Source of the DNA: CAYSRJ01 sp964521865 | GTDB lineage: Bacteria; Spirochaetota; B62-G9; DRHN01 | DNA length: 64,000 nt | Reading direction: 5' to 3' | Assembly (NCBI GenBank): GCA_964521865.1 | Contig: CAZFTJ010000014.1 | Span: 54,156-118,155, forward strand | Shown: positions 26,876-36,136 of the stretch, one piece after another | Layout: each line of letters begins with the position of its first letter | How positions within the stretch are numbered: position 1 is the first letter of the stretch | Position numbers and translations under genes: made by a program | Notes under the pieces: generated by a model | The model's database searches: none | What the model was told of the DNA's origin: nothing | Seen by the model: the letters and a program-made list of their open reading frames with translations, nothing else

Positions 26876-27614
26876 TCAAAACAGAACAACACCTTTTATA
26901 TACCCCTCTCTTCTTTCCTTTATCAGACCGGTCGAGAATGTTTCAATGAGAGATTTCAGTGTGAATTCGTGTGTAATGAGTTTTTTCACTTCAACGTCTT
27001 TGTTTTTAATCAATCCGATTGCCGCAGGGTAGTCGAGCCCACAGCTTCCCGTTACCGTTAATCTCATAGAGCTGGATAGGCTGAACATCGACCGGTTCCG
27101 GACCGTTTCCGAATACAGCGACGATTCTTTCTTTTATCGCGTGTATACCTTTCAATGCATGCACGGGCCCTGCAAGGGTATCGATCATCCCCGCCTCAGG
27201 CCAGCTTATTTCATCAGGCAGGGTATGGCAGTTTTGAGCAGGTGCGGTAACATATTCCGCATACTCACCATCCGCACCGACCATGCCCAAGGCTCTGCCG
27301 TTGTTACAAAGTCCGTATCTCCCGTCTCTGCAATACTCGCATTTCCCGCAGTGCAGTATACATTCCACCATGACCCGGTCGCCGGGCTCCATTACGGCAG
27401 CACCCGGCCCGAGCGATTCGACCACACCCCCACCTTCATGGCCGATTATCATCGGGGGCGCCGCCTGCTTGAACCTCCCCTCATAGATATCAAGATCGCT
27501 TCCGCACACACCGACCACCTTCGTTTTAACGAGCACCTCACCCTGTGCGGGAGAAGGTCGTGCTGTTTCGTCTAAAGACAGATTATACGGCACTTTCCAG
27601 ACAACAGCTTTCAT
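26876..27614 (-). pseudogene. Decayed zinc alcohol/polyol dehydrogenase lacking its NAD domain
   Basis: The 5' part (27614 down to about 27080) encodes a normal GroES-like domain: CGSDLDIYEG, GHEGGGVVES, structural zinc ligands CGKCEYCRDGRYGLC, and the start of the Rossmann strand IVAVFGNGP. The next hundred or so residues are missing. The true C-terminus (LTVTGSCG, YPAAIGLIK, KLITHEF, GYIKGVVLF) continues in another frame to the stop at 26876. A deletion of roughly 300 bases with frame change explains this. The product could not bind NAD. The ribosome-binding site GAGGGGAA is still intact. Either a true pseudogene or an assembly error. Confidence 0.82.
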
Positions 27615-27768
27615 ACAGGTTTTCCCCTCTCATTCTGTATTTTACCACAACAGGTCCGAACCGTTACCTGACCTGAACACCTGAACGATATTGGGATAAC
27701 ACACGACGTGTACCGACATGCATATCTGACTCCGTCTCGAATGTCTTGAATAATATCGGGATCATACT

Positions 27769-28974
27769 TCAACTGAATTCGAGTAGGTGAGGACTGACTA
27801 TGAGAAGCATACCGAGAGTGAGCATTAGCACACCGCTTATTCCCTTCAATACCCTACCATGCTTTTCCTGAATGCGGTATTTGCCGAAAGTAACGGCAAA
27901 TAGAATGATAATGACAAAGAGCGGTATCGTGTAGGTAATATTATACACTACGGTATACACATATTTTGCCGACACAGTAATATTTTGATAGGAGAGCACT
28001 TTTGTGTATACTGCAGGCAGGCCGATCGTACAACCCAACTCTATCAAATTGACGAAGAAAGCCAGGGATGCGGTTCCGGCAATTGAGAGGAGTATACTTG
28101 GATTTTCTATTATATTCTGTATTTTTATAATGATCTTCGGACGTGCACGATCCGGTATCATGAGAGAAATCCCTCGTTTGAAAAAGAAGAGCTCTTTTAC
28201 ATTAATAAGTCCGATTAAAATGACGATAACGGCAAAAATTACTGTAGCGCTCTGCCGCATGCCGAAGATTGTAAATATATTGAGCCAGGCAATCATGAAA
28301 AGCAGATAAACCCCTCCTGATGAAAAAACAAACACTGTTCCTACAATGAGAAGTCTTTTTCTATCGTGAGTATTGACAAGAAGTGTGAGAAGGAACATAA
28401 GCACCCACATGGCGCATGGGTTTATGCCGTCAACCAGTCCGAGAAAAATGGTGAATATAGGGAGTGAAATACTGTATGGATTGATTTTTCCCACCATGGG
28501 TATCAGTATTTGCTCTTTTGATGCTAACGGTATTGTGTTTCTTGTTTTGGTAACGAGCCGTTCAATCAGATGGTTTCGTTTACTTTTCTTCCAGGTATGA
28601 GGACTTTGAATCGAAAGCTGCCGTTCGATCATACCCACGACTTTCATTCTGGACAATTCGTTGTCTTTAAAACCAACGAGATAGTCGTCTCCGAATATGA
28701 AAATAGGAACCCCAGGCACAGTGATATTCAAATTCTCGCTCAACTCCATTAAAAGTTCCTGGTTTTTTCGGCTTTTCACGATTTCAAGCTCATGGAAAGA
28801 AATCTTCGGGTACTTTTCTTTCAACTCTCGGATAAATTGACGTGCCTTTGTGCAGTATACGCACGTAATCGAATAGAAAAGGTAAAAATCATGTTTATGT
28901 TCTTCGGCATGTGTTACCGACGTGTTAAGAAAGAGGAGTACAGTAACAAGGTCAATTAGAAGATATTTCTTCAT
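27769..28974 (-). CDS. Thioredoxin-like domain fused to a DsbD/CcdA-type membrane domain
   Basis: 401 residues. A signal sequence (about 1-23) leads into an extracytoplasmic thioredoxin/glutaredoxin-like domain with Cys38-Val-Tyr-Cys41 and the cis-proline region VPIFIFG. About eight membrane helices follow, with INPCAMWV and ELGCTIGLP supplying the paired membrane cysteines seen in DsbD/CcdA electron carriers. It probably passes reducing equivalents from the cytosol to periplasmic thiols through the membrane domain. Domain order is the reverse of DsbD, whose thioredoxin domain is C-terminal. Partners are not encoded alongside. Confidence 0.8.
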   Translation of the reverse strand: MKKYLLIDLVTVLLFLNTSVTHAEEHKHDFYLFYSITCVYCTKARQFIRELKEKYPKISFHELEIVKSRKNQELLMELSENLNITVPGVPIFIFGDDYLVGFKDNELSRMKVVGMIERQLSIQSPHTWKKSKRNHLIERLVTKTRNTIPLASKEQILIPMVGKINPYSISLPIFTIFLGLVDGINPCAMWVLMFLLTLLVNTHDRKRLLIVGTVFVFSSGGVYLLFMIAWLNIFTIFGMRQSATVIFAVIVILIGLINVKELFFFKRGISLMIPDRARPKIIIKIQNIIENPSILLSIAGTASLAFFVNLIELGCTIGLPAVYTKVLSYQNITVSAKYVYTVVYNITYTIPLFVIIILFAVTFGKYRIQEKHGRVLKGISGVLMLTLGMLLIVSPHLLEFS

Positions 28975-29171
28975 TATAGAAATAAATCCAGTCTATTTTT
29001 CGTTGCATAGGATTTTTGGGTTCATGCATTTAAATTCTGGTATTTTCTACCAGAACTTCAGTTTCGAGCATCAATGTACTCTTATATTCAATGGTCTTTA
29101 ATGATGTTTGGCAAAAATCATTCGTCACGTGATAAACTGGACATTTTACGATTGACAAGTTGACGAGATTA

Positions 29172-32120
29172 TTATTTTTTTCCAAGTTTAGTCTGAATCA
29201 GGTAACGCCTGAGTTCTTTGGAAACCTGTATGTTCATTCCTCTTTCAAGGGATTCGATCTTTTCTATTTCTTTTTCCGCTTCATCAGTATCGCCGAGTTT
29301 GAGAAGTGTTAGTACTTTATTATACCGTATCTGTACCTGGTTAGGCTTATCCCTGAGTGCGATCTCGAATTGTTCAAGCGCCATCGGGTATTTGCCTTCA
29401 TCGTACAGTAAAAGTCCGACTCCATTATGTGCTCTCGGCTCTGAAGGGTTGAGGGAAATCGCATGCGAGTACGCATCGAGCGCCTTTTTAATGTCACCTG
29501 TGCGGCGAAGACCATCACCCTGTGTTGCGATATGGGCAGAAAGCGTTTTGACGGCATCATTGAAAAAGATGCGGCTTATGCCGTCTTGCGGCGCCAGTTT
29601 CAGCGCCTTTTTATAGTATTCGAGGGATTGTGAGAAGTTGCCGTAATAGGTTTGTATTCGGCCCATCATCATGTTCTCACGAGCCTGAAGAAATGGAGAA
29701 AGCAGGCTCATTACATCCACGCCTTGAGTCACAACCGTGTTTCTGAGATACTTACCAGTGTTTTTTCTGCCATACGCAGACTCGTGTGCTTGTTTCAGGG
29801 CAAACAGGTTTTCAGGTGTTGTCTCCCTTCCGAAACACCGTGCCGCTGAATGTTCGAGGTAGGCCCTGTTATCTGTGTTCAGGGGACCATTACCGACAAA
29901 TCGATCGATCGCATCATCCGAAAGAAGATAAAGGCTGAACAAAACAGCAGGTGAATCGATCCCCACAGAATGGAGGTCTTCATGAACTGCAGATTTTTTC
30001 ATACGGGTTTCCAGCGCTTCGATATCAACCCCAATTGATTTTTCACTCCCGAGTACCACCACGTAAGACCCGGTGTACCATACGCTCAGATGGGGAAATA
30101 CGGAGCGTATTGTGCGGAGTATGCATTTAAAATCATTCTCCGCCATGTAGTGCAGGGGTACCCACTGGCAGAAAATACCTCCTTCCGCTAGGCGTGACCG
30201 GACGAGCATGTAGAATGTATCGGTGTACAGTATCCATGAATCTGCGCTCCATGGATGAGTAGCATCTGCGGTGATGATATCATACTTCCTTCCTGTAACA
30301 AGAAGAAAATTTCTTCCGTCCTGAATCATTATGTTGAGCCTTGGATCGTTAAGGACCCCTCTGTTCCACTGATCAAAATATCCAGCGGCCTGAACCACCT
30401 GTGGGCATAGCTCCACAGCGTCTATATTCCTGATATCGTGAGTGGCGACACTGCTAGTAGTGATTGCACCACCCAGAGAGAGCACCATCACCTCCTTCGG
30501 ATCTGGGTGCAAAAGGAGGGGCAGGTGCGCCAGCACACGAAAGGTGAGGAGGGATGACGGATCAACAGGCACTTCATCTAGGCCGTTTATAGAGAGCATC
30601 CTGTTGCCCTCGTCATCTTCACGCACTGAAACAGTCGCTGAGTTTGCTTCTTTATAAAAGATGAGACGTTCATTCGGCCCAAGATGTTGAAGCGGGCCTC
30701 CGACCGGCAGAATAAAAACCAGAATTAAGGCAGAGAATCCTCCGACAAGACCTGCTGTCCGGAGCGGTTTTTTTTCGTGGCTGAAAAAAAACAGCACTAA
30801 ACCGGATAGTATCGACAGGAAAATGGAAATTTTTAGACTAGACGATATACCAGCAAGCTGTATGAAAATGAAACTGCTGAAAAATGCTCCAAAAATACAT
30901 CCAAGTGTATTGATAGAGTAAGCAGTCCCAACAGAGGTACCGAGTGTTTTATAGGTGCCCGTTAGTATGGACATCACAAAGGGAAACAGGGAACCCATAA
31001 GAAATGTCGGAAGTATGAGAAGAAAAAAGAGTAAAAGCATCTGCATAACAATGAAGACCTGCCAGGAATCCCATGTCTTTTGTATGAGAAAGCCGGCCGG
31101 CCCCCGTACTTTAAACAGAAGAAAACTCGTAATAAGCACTGAAATACCTACGAAGACTTGAAAAATACCAAGCCAAACGGTTTGAGATTTTACTCTGTCT
31201 ACAAGGCGGGAGATAAAAAGGCTGCCGAGACCAATACCTGACAGGAAGGCCGCCAGTATGATGCCAAATGCATACCCGTGACTGCCCACTACATATGCGA
31301 GGATTCTGATCCAATATACTTCGACTGAAAGCCCGACAAAACCTGAGACGAAAAACGCCGTAAGAGTGATAACATGAAGCTTGTGTAACTTTAAACCAGC
31401 AGGTTTTCGTGTTGATACTGCTTGGGGGTTATGTCGCTTTTTAAGGTGTTTACCTGCCGTTTCGGCCAGATAAAAAGCTACAATGCCGATGCAGGCGCTG
31501 AGAATGGAAAAAATAAGCATTGTGAGGGATGTCCCCAGCACTCCGAGTAAAATGAAAGTAGAGCCGAGTGTGCCGGTAACACCGCCGAGTGTATTGATAC
31601 CGTAGAGAAAACCGAGAGAAGCACCCGATATATCCTCCGGGCGCAAAAAAACTTTTCCAAGAACTGGTAGTGTGCCTCCCATAAGCGTGGTCATCGGAAA
31701 GAGCAAAACGGCGGACATAAATATCTTTATAAAAATGTTTTTTGATGCAGGGCTGCCGGAAAGGTGTGTAAAGAAAACATACATTAAATCCAGATAGCGG
31801 CAAATCCCGATAAGGAGTATACCAAAAAAGCCGATGCCGATTTCAAGAATTCCGTAGAGGCGAAATGAATTTTTTACCTTATCAGCTTTTTTACCAAAGA
31901 TGATACTTCCTATACCGAGCCCAGCCATAAAAACCGTAAGCACAACCCCCACGGAATAATGTGTAACCCCGATTGACAAGAAAAGTAGACGCCTGAATAT
32001 GATTTCAAAAATCAGACCGTTTACTCCGGATAGGAAAAATGACATCACTAAAAAGAGCTTAATCTTTGATATCGGTACCTCCCACGTATCTGTAATTTCT
32101 GTATCAGCCAAAACGATCAC
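29172..32120 (-). CDS. MFS-like membrane/spermidine synthase/TPR fusion protein
   Basis: 982 residues from a GTG at 32120 without a clear ribosome-binding site. Roughly residues 15-480 are two sets of membrane helices of the kind often fused to spermidine synthases (for example ISGASLGFLYGINTLGG and a second copy TSVGTAYSINTLGC). Residues about 500-720 are a SpeE-like Rossmann domain with MVLSLGGAITTS, VELCPQVVQAA and the active-site-like DIITADATHPWSADSWILY. The C-terminal 180 residues hold TPR units. The enzymatic product is unknown: polyamine synthesis is inferred from fold only, and the membrane domain may transport it. Confidence 0.87.
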   Translation of the reverse strand: MIVLADTEITDTWEVPISKIKLFLVMSFFLSGVNGLIFEIIFRRLLFLSIGVTHYSVGVVLTVFMAGLGIGSIIFGKKADKVKNSFRLYGILEIGIGFFGILLIGICRYLDLMYVFFTHLSGSPASKNIFIKIFMSAVLLFPMTTLMGGTLPVLGKVFLRPEDISGASLGFLYGINTLGGVTGTLGSTFILLGVLGTSLTMLIFSILSACIGIVAFYLAETAGKHLKKRHNPQAVSTRKPAGLKLHKLHVITLTAFFVSGFVGLSVEVYWIRILAYVVGSHGYAFGIILAAFLSGIGLGSLFISRLVDRVKSQTVWLGIFQVFVGISVLITSFLLFKVRGPAGFLIQKTWDSWQVFIVMQMLLLFFLLILPTFLMGSLFPFVMSILTGTYKTLGTSVGTAYSINTLGCIFGAFFSSFIFIQLAGISSSLKISIFLSILSGLVLFFFSHEKKPLRTAGLVGGFSALILVFILPVGGPLQHLGPNERLIFYKEANSATVSVREDDEGNRMLSINGLDEVPVDPSSLLTFRVLAHLPLLLHPDPKEVMVLSLGGAITTSSVATHDIRNIDAVELCPQVVQAAGYFDQWNRGVLNDPRLNIMIQDGRNFLLVTGRKYDIITADATHPWSADSWILYTDTFYMLVRSRLAEGGIFCQWVPLHYMAENDFKCILRTIRSVFPHLSVWYTGSYVVVLGSEKSIGVDIEALETRMKKSAVHEDLHSVGIDSPAVLFSLYLLSDDAIDRFVGNGPLNTDNRAYLEHSAARCFGRETTPENLFALKQAHESAYGRKNTGKYLRNTVVTQGVDVMSLLSPFLQARENMMMGRIQTYYGNFSQSLEYYKKALKLAPQDGISRIFFNDAVKTLSAHIATQGDGLRRTGDIKKALDAYSHAISLNPSEPRAHNGVGLLLYDEGKYPMALEQFEIALRDKPNQVQIRYNKVLTLLKLGDTDEAEKEIEKIESLERGMNIQVSKELRRYLIQTKLGKK

Positions 32121-32254
32121 CGCGTCTTTAACATTGCTGTCGTTTTACAGTTTTTTTATATACATTTTTTTTCACAGCAACCGTATTAAAAATCCTGTCT
32201 ATCAAAAATAATCCCGCGTATCCGGCGCTGAGAATATGCCGTTTGACAGCTGCA

Positions 32255-33025
32255 CTATACAGTATACAGTGTTATTTCTTTTTCCAATATCAGGTCTCTA
32301 TACCCGCGCGGGATATCGGTATCCGTAATAATAATATTAAAGTCATCAAGATCTGCGAAGTGAGCGATGTGAACCTTACCGAATTTTGTCGAATCGACAA
32401 TAAGTATTCTGGTGTCTGAAGAAGCGATAACAGCCTTTTTTGTTTCAACCTCGGAAATGTTTTTACAAGTGAGACCAAGGGCGCCGCTTACCCCTGTTGC
32501 GCTGATAAATGCCTTTGATGCCCGCATACTCTTGATGAGGTTGACACCCATTGGGTCTTCAAACATGAGTGAATTATCGTTGAAGTATCCGCCAGAAATA
32601 AATTTTTTCCAATGTTTGTTCTTGTAAATTATATTTATTACATTTAGTGAATAACAGAGTACAGTAATCTCAATATCAGTGGGTATATGGCGAGCAACGC
32701 ATTCCGCAGTCGAACCGCCGTCGAGGATTATTGTATCCCCATGCTGAATCAGTGAAGCTGCTTTTATTCCTATCGACTCCTTTTCTTTTTTACACCGTGT
32801 CTCCTCATCGAAAAACTGATAGCCCTCAACATCGGCTTTTTGTCCTGTGTATATGGCCCCACCGTGAATAATCCGAATTTCATTTCTTGTTGAAAGAACA
32901 TTAAGATCTCTTCGTATGGTCATCTCTGTAACGTTGAGTTTTTCGGCAAGCTCTCTCGTGCTTGCAGCGTTTCCCTTTCTGAGAATACTGAGAATATCGT
33001 CGAGCCTTTTTTCTTGTTTTTTCAT
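32255..33025 (-). CDS. DeoR-family transcriptional regulator
   Basis: 256 residues. The N-terminal winged helix (RLDDILSILRKGN, then VTEMTIRRDLNVL at about 32-44) and the linker IIHGGAIYTG are standard DeoR. The C-terminal sugar-phosphate sensor contains DTIILDGGSTAECVA and LIVDSTKFGK. It is divergent from the URO-D gene at 33261 and upstream of the ABC importer, so it very likely represses both in response to a phosphorylated sugar or polyol. Direct repeats between the two genes are candidate operators. Confidence 0.93.
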   Translation of the reverse strand: MKKQEKRLDDILSILRKGNAASTRELAEKLNVTEMTIRRDLNVLSTRNEIRIIHGGAIYTGQKADVEGYQFFDEETRCKKEKESIGIKAASLIQHGDTIILDGGSTAECVARHIPTDIEITVLCYSLNVINIIYKNKHWKKFISGGYFNDNSLMFEDPMGVNLIKSMRASKAFISATGVSGALGLTCKNISEVETKKAVIASSDTRILIVDSTKFGKVHIAHFADLDDFNIIITDTDIPRGYRDLILEKEITLYTV

Positions 33026-33055
33026 AGATGAAATCCCGTTTGGCGATATAAATAC

Positions 33056-33129
33056 AACATTTTACATTGACGTATGAGAAATTGATTAATTTGCATTCAA
33101 AATGTCGATAAAAGAACATTTTACATTAT
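33056..33129. promoter_or_regulatory. Repeated AACATTTTACATT sites (probable DeoR operators)
   Basis: AACATTTTACATT occurs at 33056-33068 and again at 33115-33127, 59 bases apart. An inverted partial copy CAAAATGT lies between them at 33098-33105. The repeats sit next to the DeoR-family start codon in the divergent control region. Spaced repeats of this kind suit DeoR looping repression; binding is inferred. Confidence 0.5.
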
Positions 33130-33200
33130 ATTTTATCTTTATAGCAAAATAAATCAAGTTAATTTTGTATTTAAAATATTTCTATTGAACAACAATCAAA

Positions 33201-33228
33201 TTCATGGTACTCTTGCATTTGATATAAT
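33201..33228 (+). promoter_or_regulatory. Extended -10 promoter for the URO-D-like gene
   Basis: TGATATAAT (33220-33228) is an extended -10 element; the upstream TTCATG (33201-33206) is a weak -35 at 16 bases. The predicted start is about 26 bases before the ATG at 33261. Confidence 0.5.
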
Positions 33229-33260
33229 CTTATTAACCTTATTGAAGTTGAGTCATACCT

Positions 33261-34391
33261 ATGACACATAAGCAGAGGATCATCGCTGCAATTGAGAAAA
33301 GAGGGGTTGACCGTATTCCAACAACATTCCGGGCTTCGAAATATTTAACCACAACCCTGATGAAGTATTTCGGTATGGAAAATCCATCGGATTTTTCCGG
33401 AAACAAGAAGGAATTTCTAAACCGGCTGGGGGCTGATTTCTGGTCCTCAGGCTCGAAGGTAGACAAGTATTCGACATTTATCCCGGCATATAATGGACCG
33501 AAGCCCAGACCACCCTATGTCGACGACGGTACCTATTTTTATACGATTGGGATCAAAGCAAGACTCGGAAATATGAACAGTTTCGATATTGATTATCCCA
33601 ATGTTGGTGTTGATCCGCCGCTTGGCAACATCGATTCTCCTGTGGACCTCAAAAAAGGTTTCTTAACTGAAAAACTCAATGATTTTAATTTCAATAAAAT
33701 GAGAAACAAGTACCGGGATATTTCAGCCAGTGACATTGAAGAGAGTGAAGAGTCTGTCGTCAACATAGGAACACTCAGCAGCTTTTTCATGATCTGCTGT
33801 TATTTAAGGGGTATGGAGAACTTTCTCCTGGATCTCGCTTTCAATCACAAGCTGGTGGCGCAGCTGGTTGGAGAAGTCGGCGAGTTTTGCATCGAATTCA
33901 ATAGACGGGAACTGGAAGTAATGGGAGACAGTGCAGTGTACTACGGTACCTGGGATGATGTCGCCGGACAGGATGGGTTGCTTTTTTCGCCGGAATTGTT
34001 CAAGAAATATTTTTTACCGCTGTACAGGCGGCTTATCGATAATAACAAGAAACACGGACTGTATTTCGGCTGGCACTGCTGCGGCAGTGTGCACGAAGTA
34101 TTGCCGATCATGATCGATGCGGGAATCGATGTTTTTGACGTGGTGCAGACATCGGCGAGAAATATGGATATTGAAAATATTTATAGATTATACGGCAGGG
34201 ATGTGTGCTTTCACGGCGGTCTTGATGTACAGAAGCTCCTTGTGGAAAGCGATGTGGAGGGCATCGGGGAGGAGGTAAAACGGATAGTCGACTTGTGGGG
34301 AACGCGCGGTGGAATAATTCTTGCTCCATCCCATGAAACACTTCCTGATACGCGGGTTGAGAATATACTCGCGATTTATTCTTCACTTTAA
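33261..34391 (+). CDS. URO-D superfamily protein with intact HxCG zinc motif (methyltransferase-like)
   Basis: 376 residues of the URO-D/methylcobamide:CoM methyltransferase-like group. The opening THKQRIIAAIEKRGVDRIPTT is typical of the family. WHCCG places His272 and Cys274 as the zinc ligands of corrinoid-dependent methyltransferases, and CFHGGLDVQ and the C-terminal ILAPSHETLPDT also match. It could demethylate or methylate a small substrate, yet no corrinoid-binding protein or reductive activator is nearby. It is divergent from the DeoR gene and 200 bases upstream of the ABC importer, so it probably processes the imported compound. Confidence 0.85.
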   Translation: MTHKQRIIAAIEKRGVDRIPTTFRASKYLTTTLMKYFGMENPSDFSGNKKEFLNRLGADFWSSGSKVDKYSTFIPAYNGPKPRPPYVDDGTYFYTIGIKARLGNMNSFDIDYPNVGVDPPLGNIDSPVDLKKGFLTEKLNDFNFNKMRNKYRDISASDIEESEESVVNIGTLSSFFMICCYLRGMENFLLDLAFNHKLVAQLVGEVGEFCIEFNRRELEVMGDSAVYYGTWDDVAGQDGLLFSPELFKKYFLPLYRRLIDNNKKHGLYFGWHCCGSVHEVLPIMIDAGIDVFDVVQTSARNMDIENIYRLYGRDVCFHGGLDVQKLLVESDVEGIGEEVKRIVDLWGTRGGIILAPSHETLPDTRVENILAIYSSL

Positions 34392-34508
34392 CAATTATGT
34401 TCATATAATAACATTATTGATTAATTATTATTGTTATATCAATATCTAACACAGATTTTTATATTTTAATCACAAAAATATTTATGAACTGAAAAATCAA
34501 GAATAATA

Positions 34509-34537
34509 TTGACACGTTTTTGGTGATGTGTTATAAA
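34509..34537 (+). promoter_or_regulatory. Near-consensus sigma-70 promoter of the ABC importer operon
   Basis: TTGACA (34509-34514), a 17-base spacer and TATAAA (34532-34537). An AT-rich tract precedes it, as expected for an UP element. The start would be near 34544, giving a leader of about 50 bases. Confidence 0.75.
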
Positions 34538-34546
34538 GTGAAGTAA

Positions 34547-34564
34547 GTTTGTTTCAATTCAAAC
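34547..34564. promoter_or_regulatory. Inverted repeat GTTTG-8-CAAAC just after the importer promoter
   Basis: GTTTG (34547-34551) and CAAAC (34560-34564) flank eight bases immediately downstream of the predicted start. A repressor bound here would block transcription of the importer. Which regulator binds is unknown; the DeoR protein encoded at 32255 is the nearest candidate, though these arms differ from the repeats beside its own gene. Confidence 0.4.
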
Positions 34565-34594
34565 ATATTAATAGTATTTGAAAGGAGGTCTTTC

Positions 34595-36040
34595 ATGAAA
34601 AAGACGAAGTGGCTTGTTGTTCTGCTGGCCTTTCTTTGTGCAGCATCTTTCGCTCTGGCGGGAGGAACCAAAAAAGAAGGTCCAGCGGAACCATCCGGCA
34701 AGGAGGTGACCCTGACTGTCGTGTGGCACGGCGGTGTATGCGCGGACATGCTCCTTGAAATTGCCAAGGACTGGACAGCAATGACGGGGGTCAAGGTCGA
34801 AGGCGCTCTTGTCGGCTATGGTCCCGCATGGCATGACAAGATTGCATCTGAGTTTGCTGCAAAAGGATCCGGATTCGACCTTGCGTGCTGGGATAGCCAA
34901 TCCATCGGCGAGTTTGCAGGTGGCGGTCACTGTGTGCTCCTCAATCCGTACATTGAAAAATCAGACAAACTGAAGATGTCCGATTGGTCTAAGGAGATGC
35001 TTGCACGGTACGGTGAGTATCCTGACGCGAGCGGAAAAATTTACGCACTGCCGATCAATGCAGATGCCGAGGGAATGCACTACCGTAAGGATCTATTCGA
35101 GGACCCGAAGGAAAAATCCGGTTTCAAGGCGAAGTACGGCTATGATCTGGATATTCCTCAGACCTGGAGCCAGCTCAAGGATATTGCCGAGTGGTTCACC
35201 CGTCCGCCGGATATGTACGGCCTTGGTATGATGGGCGGCCGCGAGTACGATTACCTTACAAGTGTGACCAACTGTCTCGTATGGGTATTCGGCGGTGAAC
35301 TCTGGAATCCCAAAACCTTTGAGATCAAGGGATACATCGACAGCCCGGCTTCAATCGATGGCGTCAAGTTCTACATCGACCTTATGCAGTACTGCCCTCC
35401 CGGAGTGGAAACCTGGGGTTGGGATGAGGTTAATACCGCTTTCCAGACAGGTAAAATCGCCATGGCCCACAACTGGTTTTACTTCTTCGGCGCTATGAGT
35501 GATCCCGAACAAAACCCATATGCGGATGTGACCGGATTTGCAATTCTGCCGGGCGAAGTCGGAAGAGATGGTTTGTTCAGGCGAGAGTTCAGCATGGGTG
35601 GCCAGGGTATTGGTATTTCCAAGTATTCCAAGCACGTACAGGAAGCCTGGGAATTCATCGAATGGTACGAAATGAAAGAACAGCAGAAGAGATACGGAGC
35701 TGTCTGCCAGACCGGACGTCAGGATGTACTCGACGATCCTGCATGGTTGAACGCGAACGACTACAACAAGCTGTTCAGAGTGGCTTTCAAGTACACCAAC
35801 GACTACTGGCATTTGCCTGAGTATGCTATCCTCCTCGATATCCTGCAGGAGGAGACCCACAATGCAATAACAGGGAAAAAATCACCGGAAAAGGCGATGG
35901 CAGACTGCGCGGACCGCCAGGAAAAGGTACTCGAGAAGGCCGGGTATGAAATAAAAAGAACCCCGCATGTCGATGTACCTGATACCGTTTGTCCGAATCC
36001 TGCCGGCAAGCCGGAGATTATTCCGATTCATATCGACTGA
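34595..36040 (+). CDS. Extracellular solute-binding protein of a two-ATPase importer
   Basis: 481 residues after an optimal AAGGAGGT site. Residues 1-22 are a Sec signal peptide ending ALA before GGTKKEG; there is no lipobox cysteine at the junction. The mature protein is a family-1 binding protein (VWHGGVCADMLLEIAKDW, FDLACWDSQSIGEF, YALPINADAEGMHYRKDLF). It is the first gene of a five-gene transporter unit. The layout recalls GlpV of the rhizobial glycerol importer, so a polyol or small sugar is plausible, by inference from architecture. A stable hairpin follows the gene and probably protects or boosts its mRNA. Confidence 0.93.
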   Translation: MKKTKWLVVLLAFLCAASFALAGGTKKEGPAEPSGKEVTLTVVWHGGVCADMLLEIAKDWTAMTGVKVEGALVGYGPAWHDKIASEFAAKGSGFDLACWDSQSIGEFAGGGHCVLLNPYIEKSDKLKMSDWSKEMLARYGEYPDASGKIYALPINADAEGMHYRKDLFEDPKEKSGFKAKYGYDLDIPQTWSQLKDIAEWFTRPPDMYGLGMMGGREYDYLTSVTNCLVWVFGGELWNPKTFEIKGYIDSPASIDGVKFYIDLMQYCPPGVETWGWDEVNTAFQTGKIAMAHNWFYFFGAMSDPEQNPYADVTGFAILPGEVGRDGLFRREFSMGGQGIGISKYSKHVQEAWEFIEWYEMKEQQKRYGAVCQTGRQDVLDDPAWLNANDYNKLFRVAFKYTNDYWHLPEYAILLDILQEETHNAITGKKSPEKAMADCADRQEKVLEKAGYEIKRTPHVDVPDTVCPNPAGKPEIIPIHID

Positions 36041-36058
36041 TAGCAGCGAGTATGAATC

Positions 36059-36094
36059 TTTCCCGCTGGGTGCTGGGTATGGCTCAGCGGGAAA
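36059..36094 (+). terminator. Hairpin between binding-protein and permease genes
   Basis: TTTCCCGCTG (36059-36068) pairs with CAGCGGGAAA (36085-36094), a perfect ten-pair stem with a 16-base loop. The run of U needed for full termination is missing, so it more likely stabilises the upstream mRNA end or attenuates, as with the hairpin after the other binding-protein gene at 6986. Confidence 0.6.
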
Positions 36095-36136
36095 GTCATA
36101 TTTGACGATTACCGGGTAATATGCAAGGACTGCATT

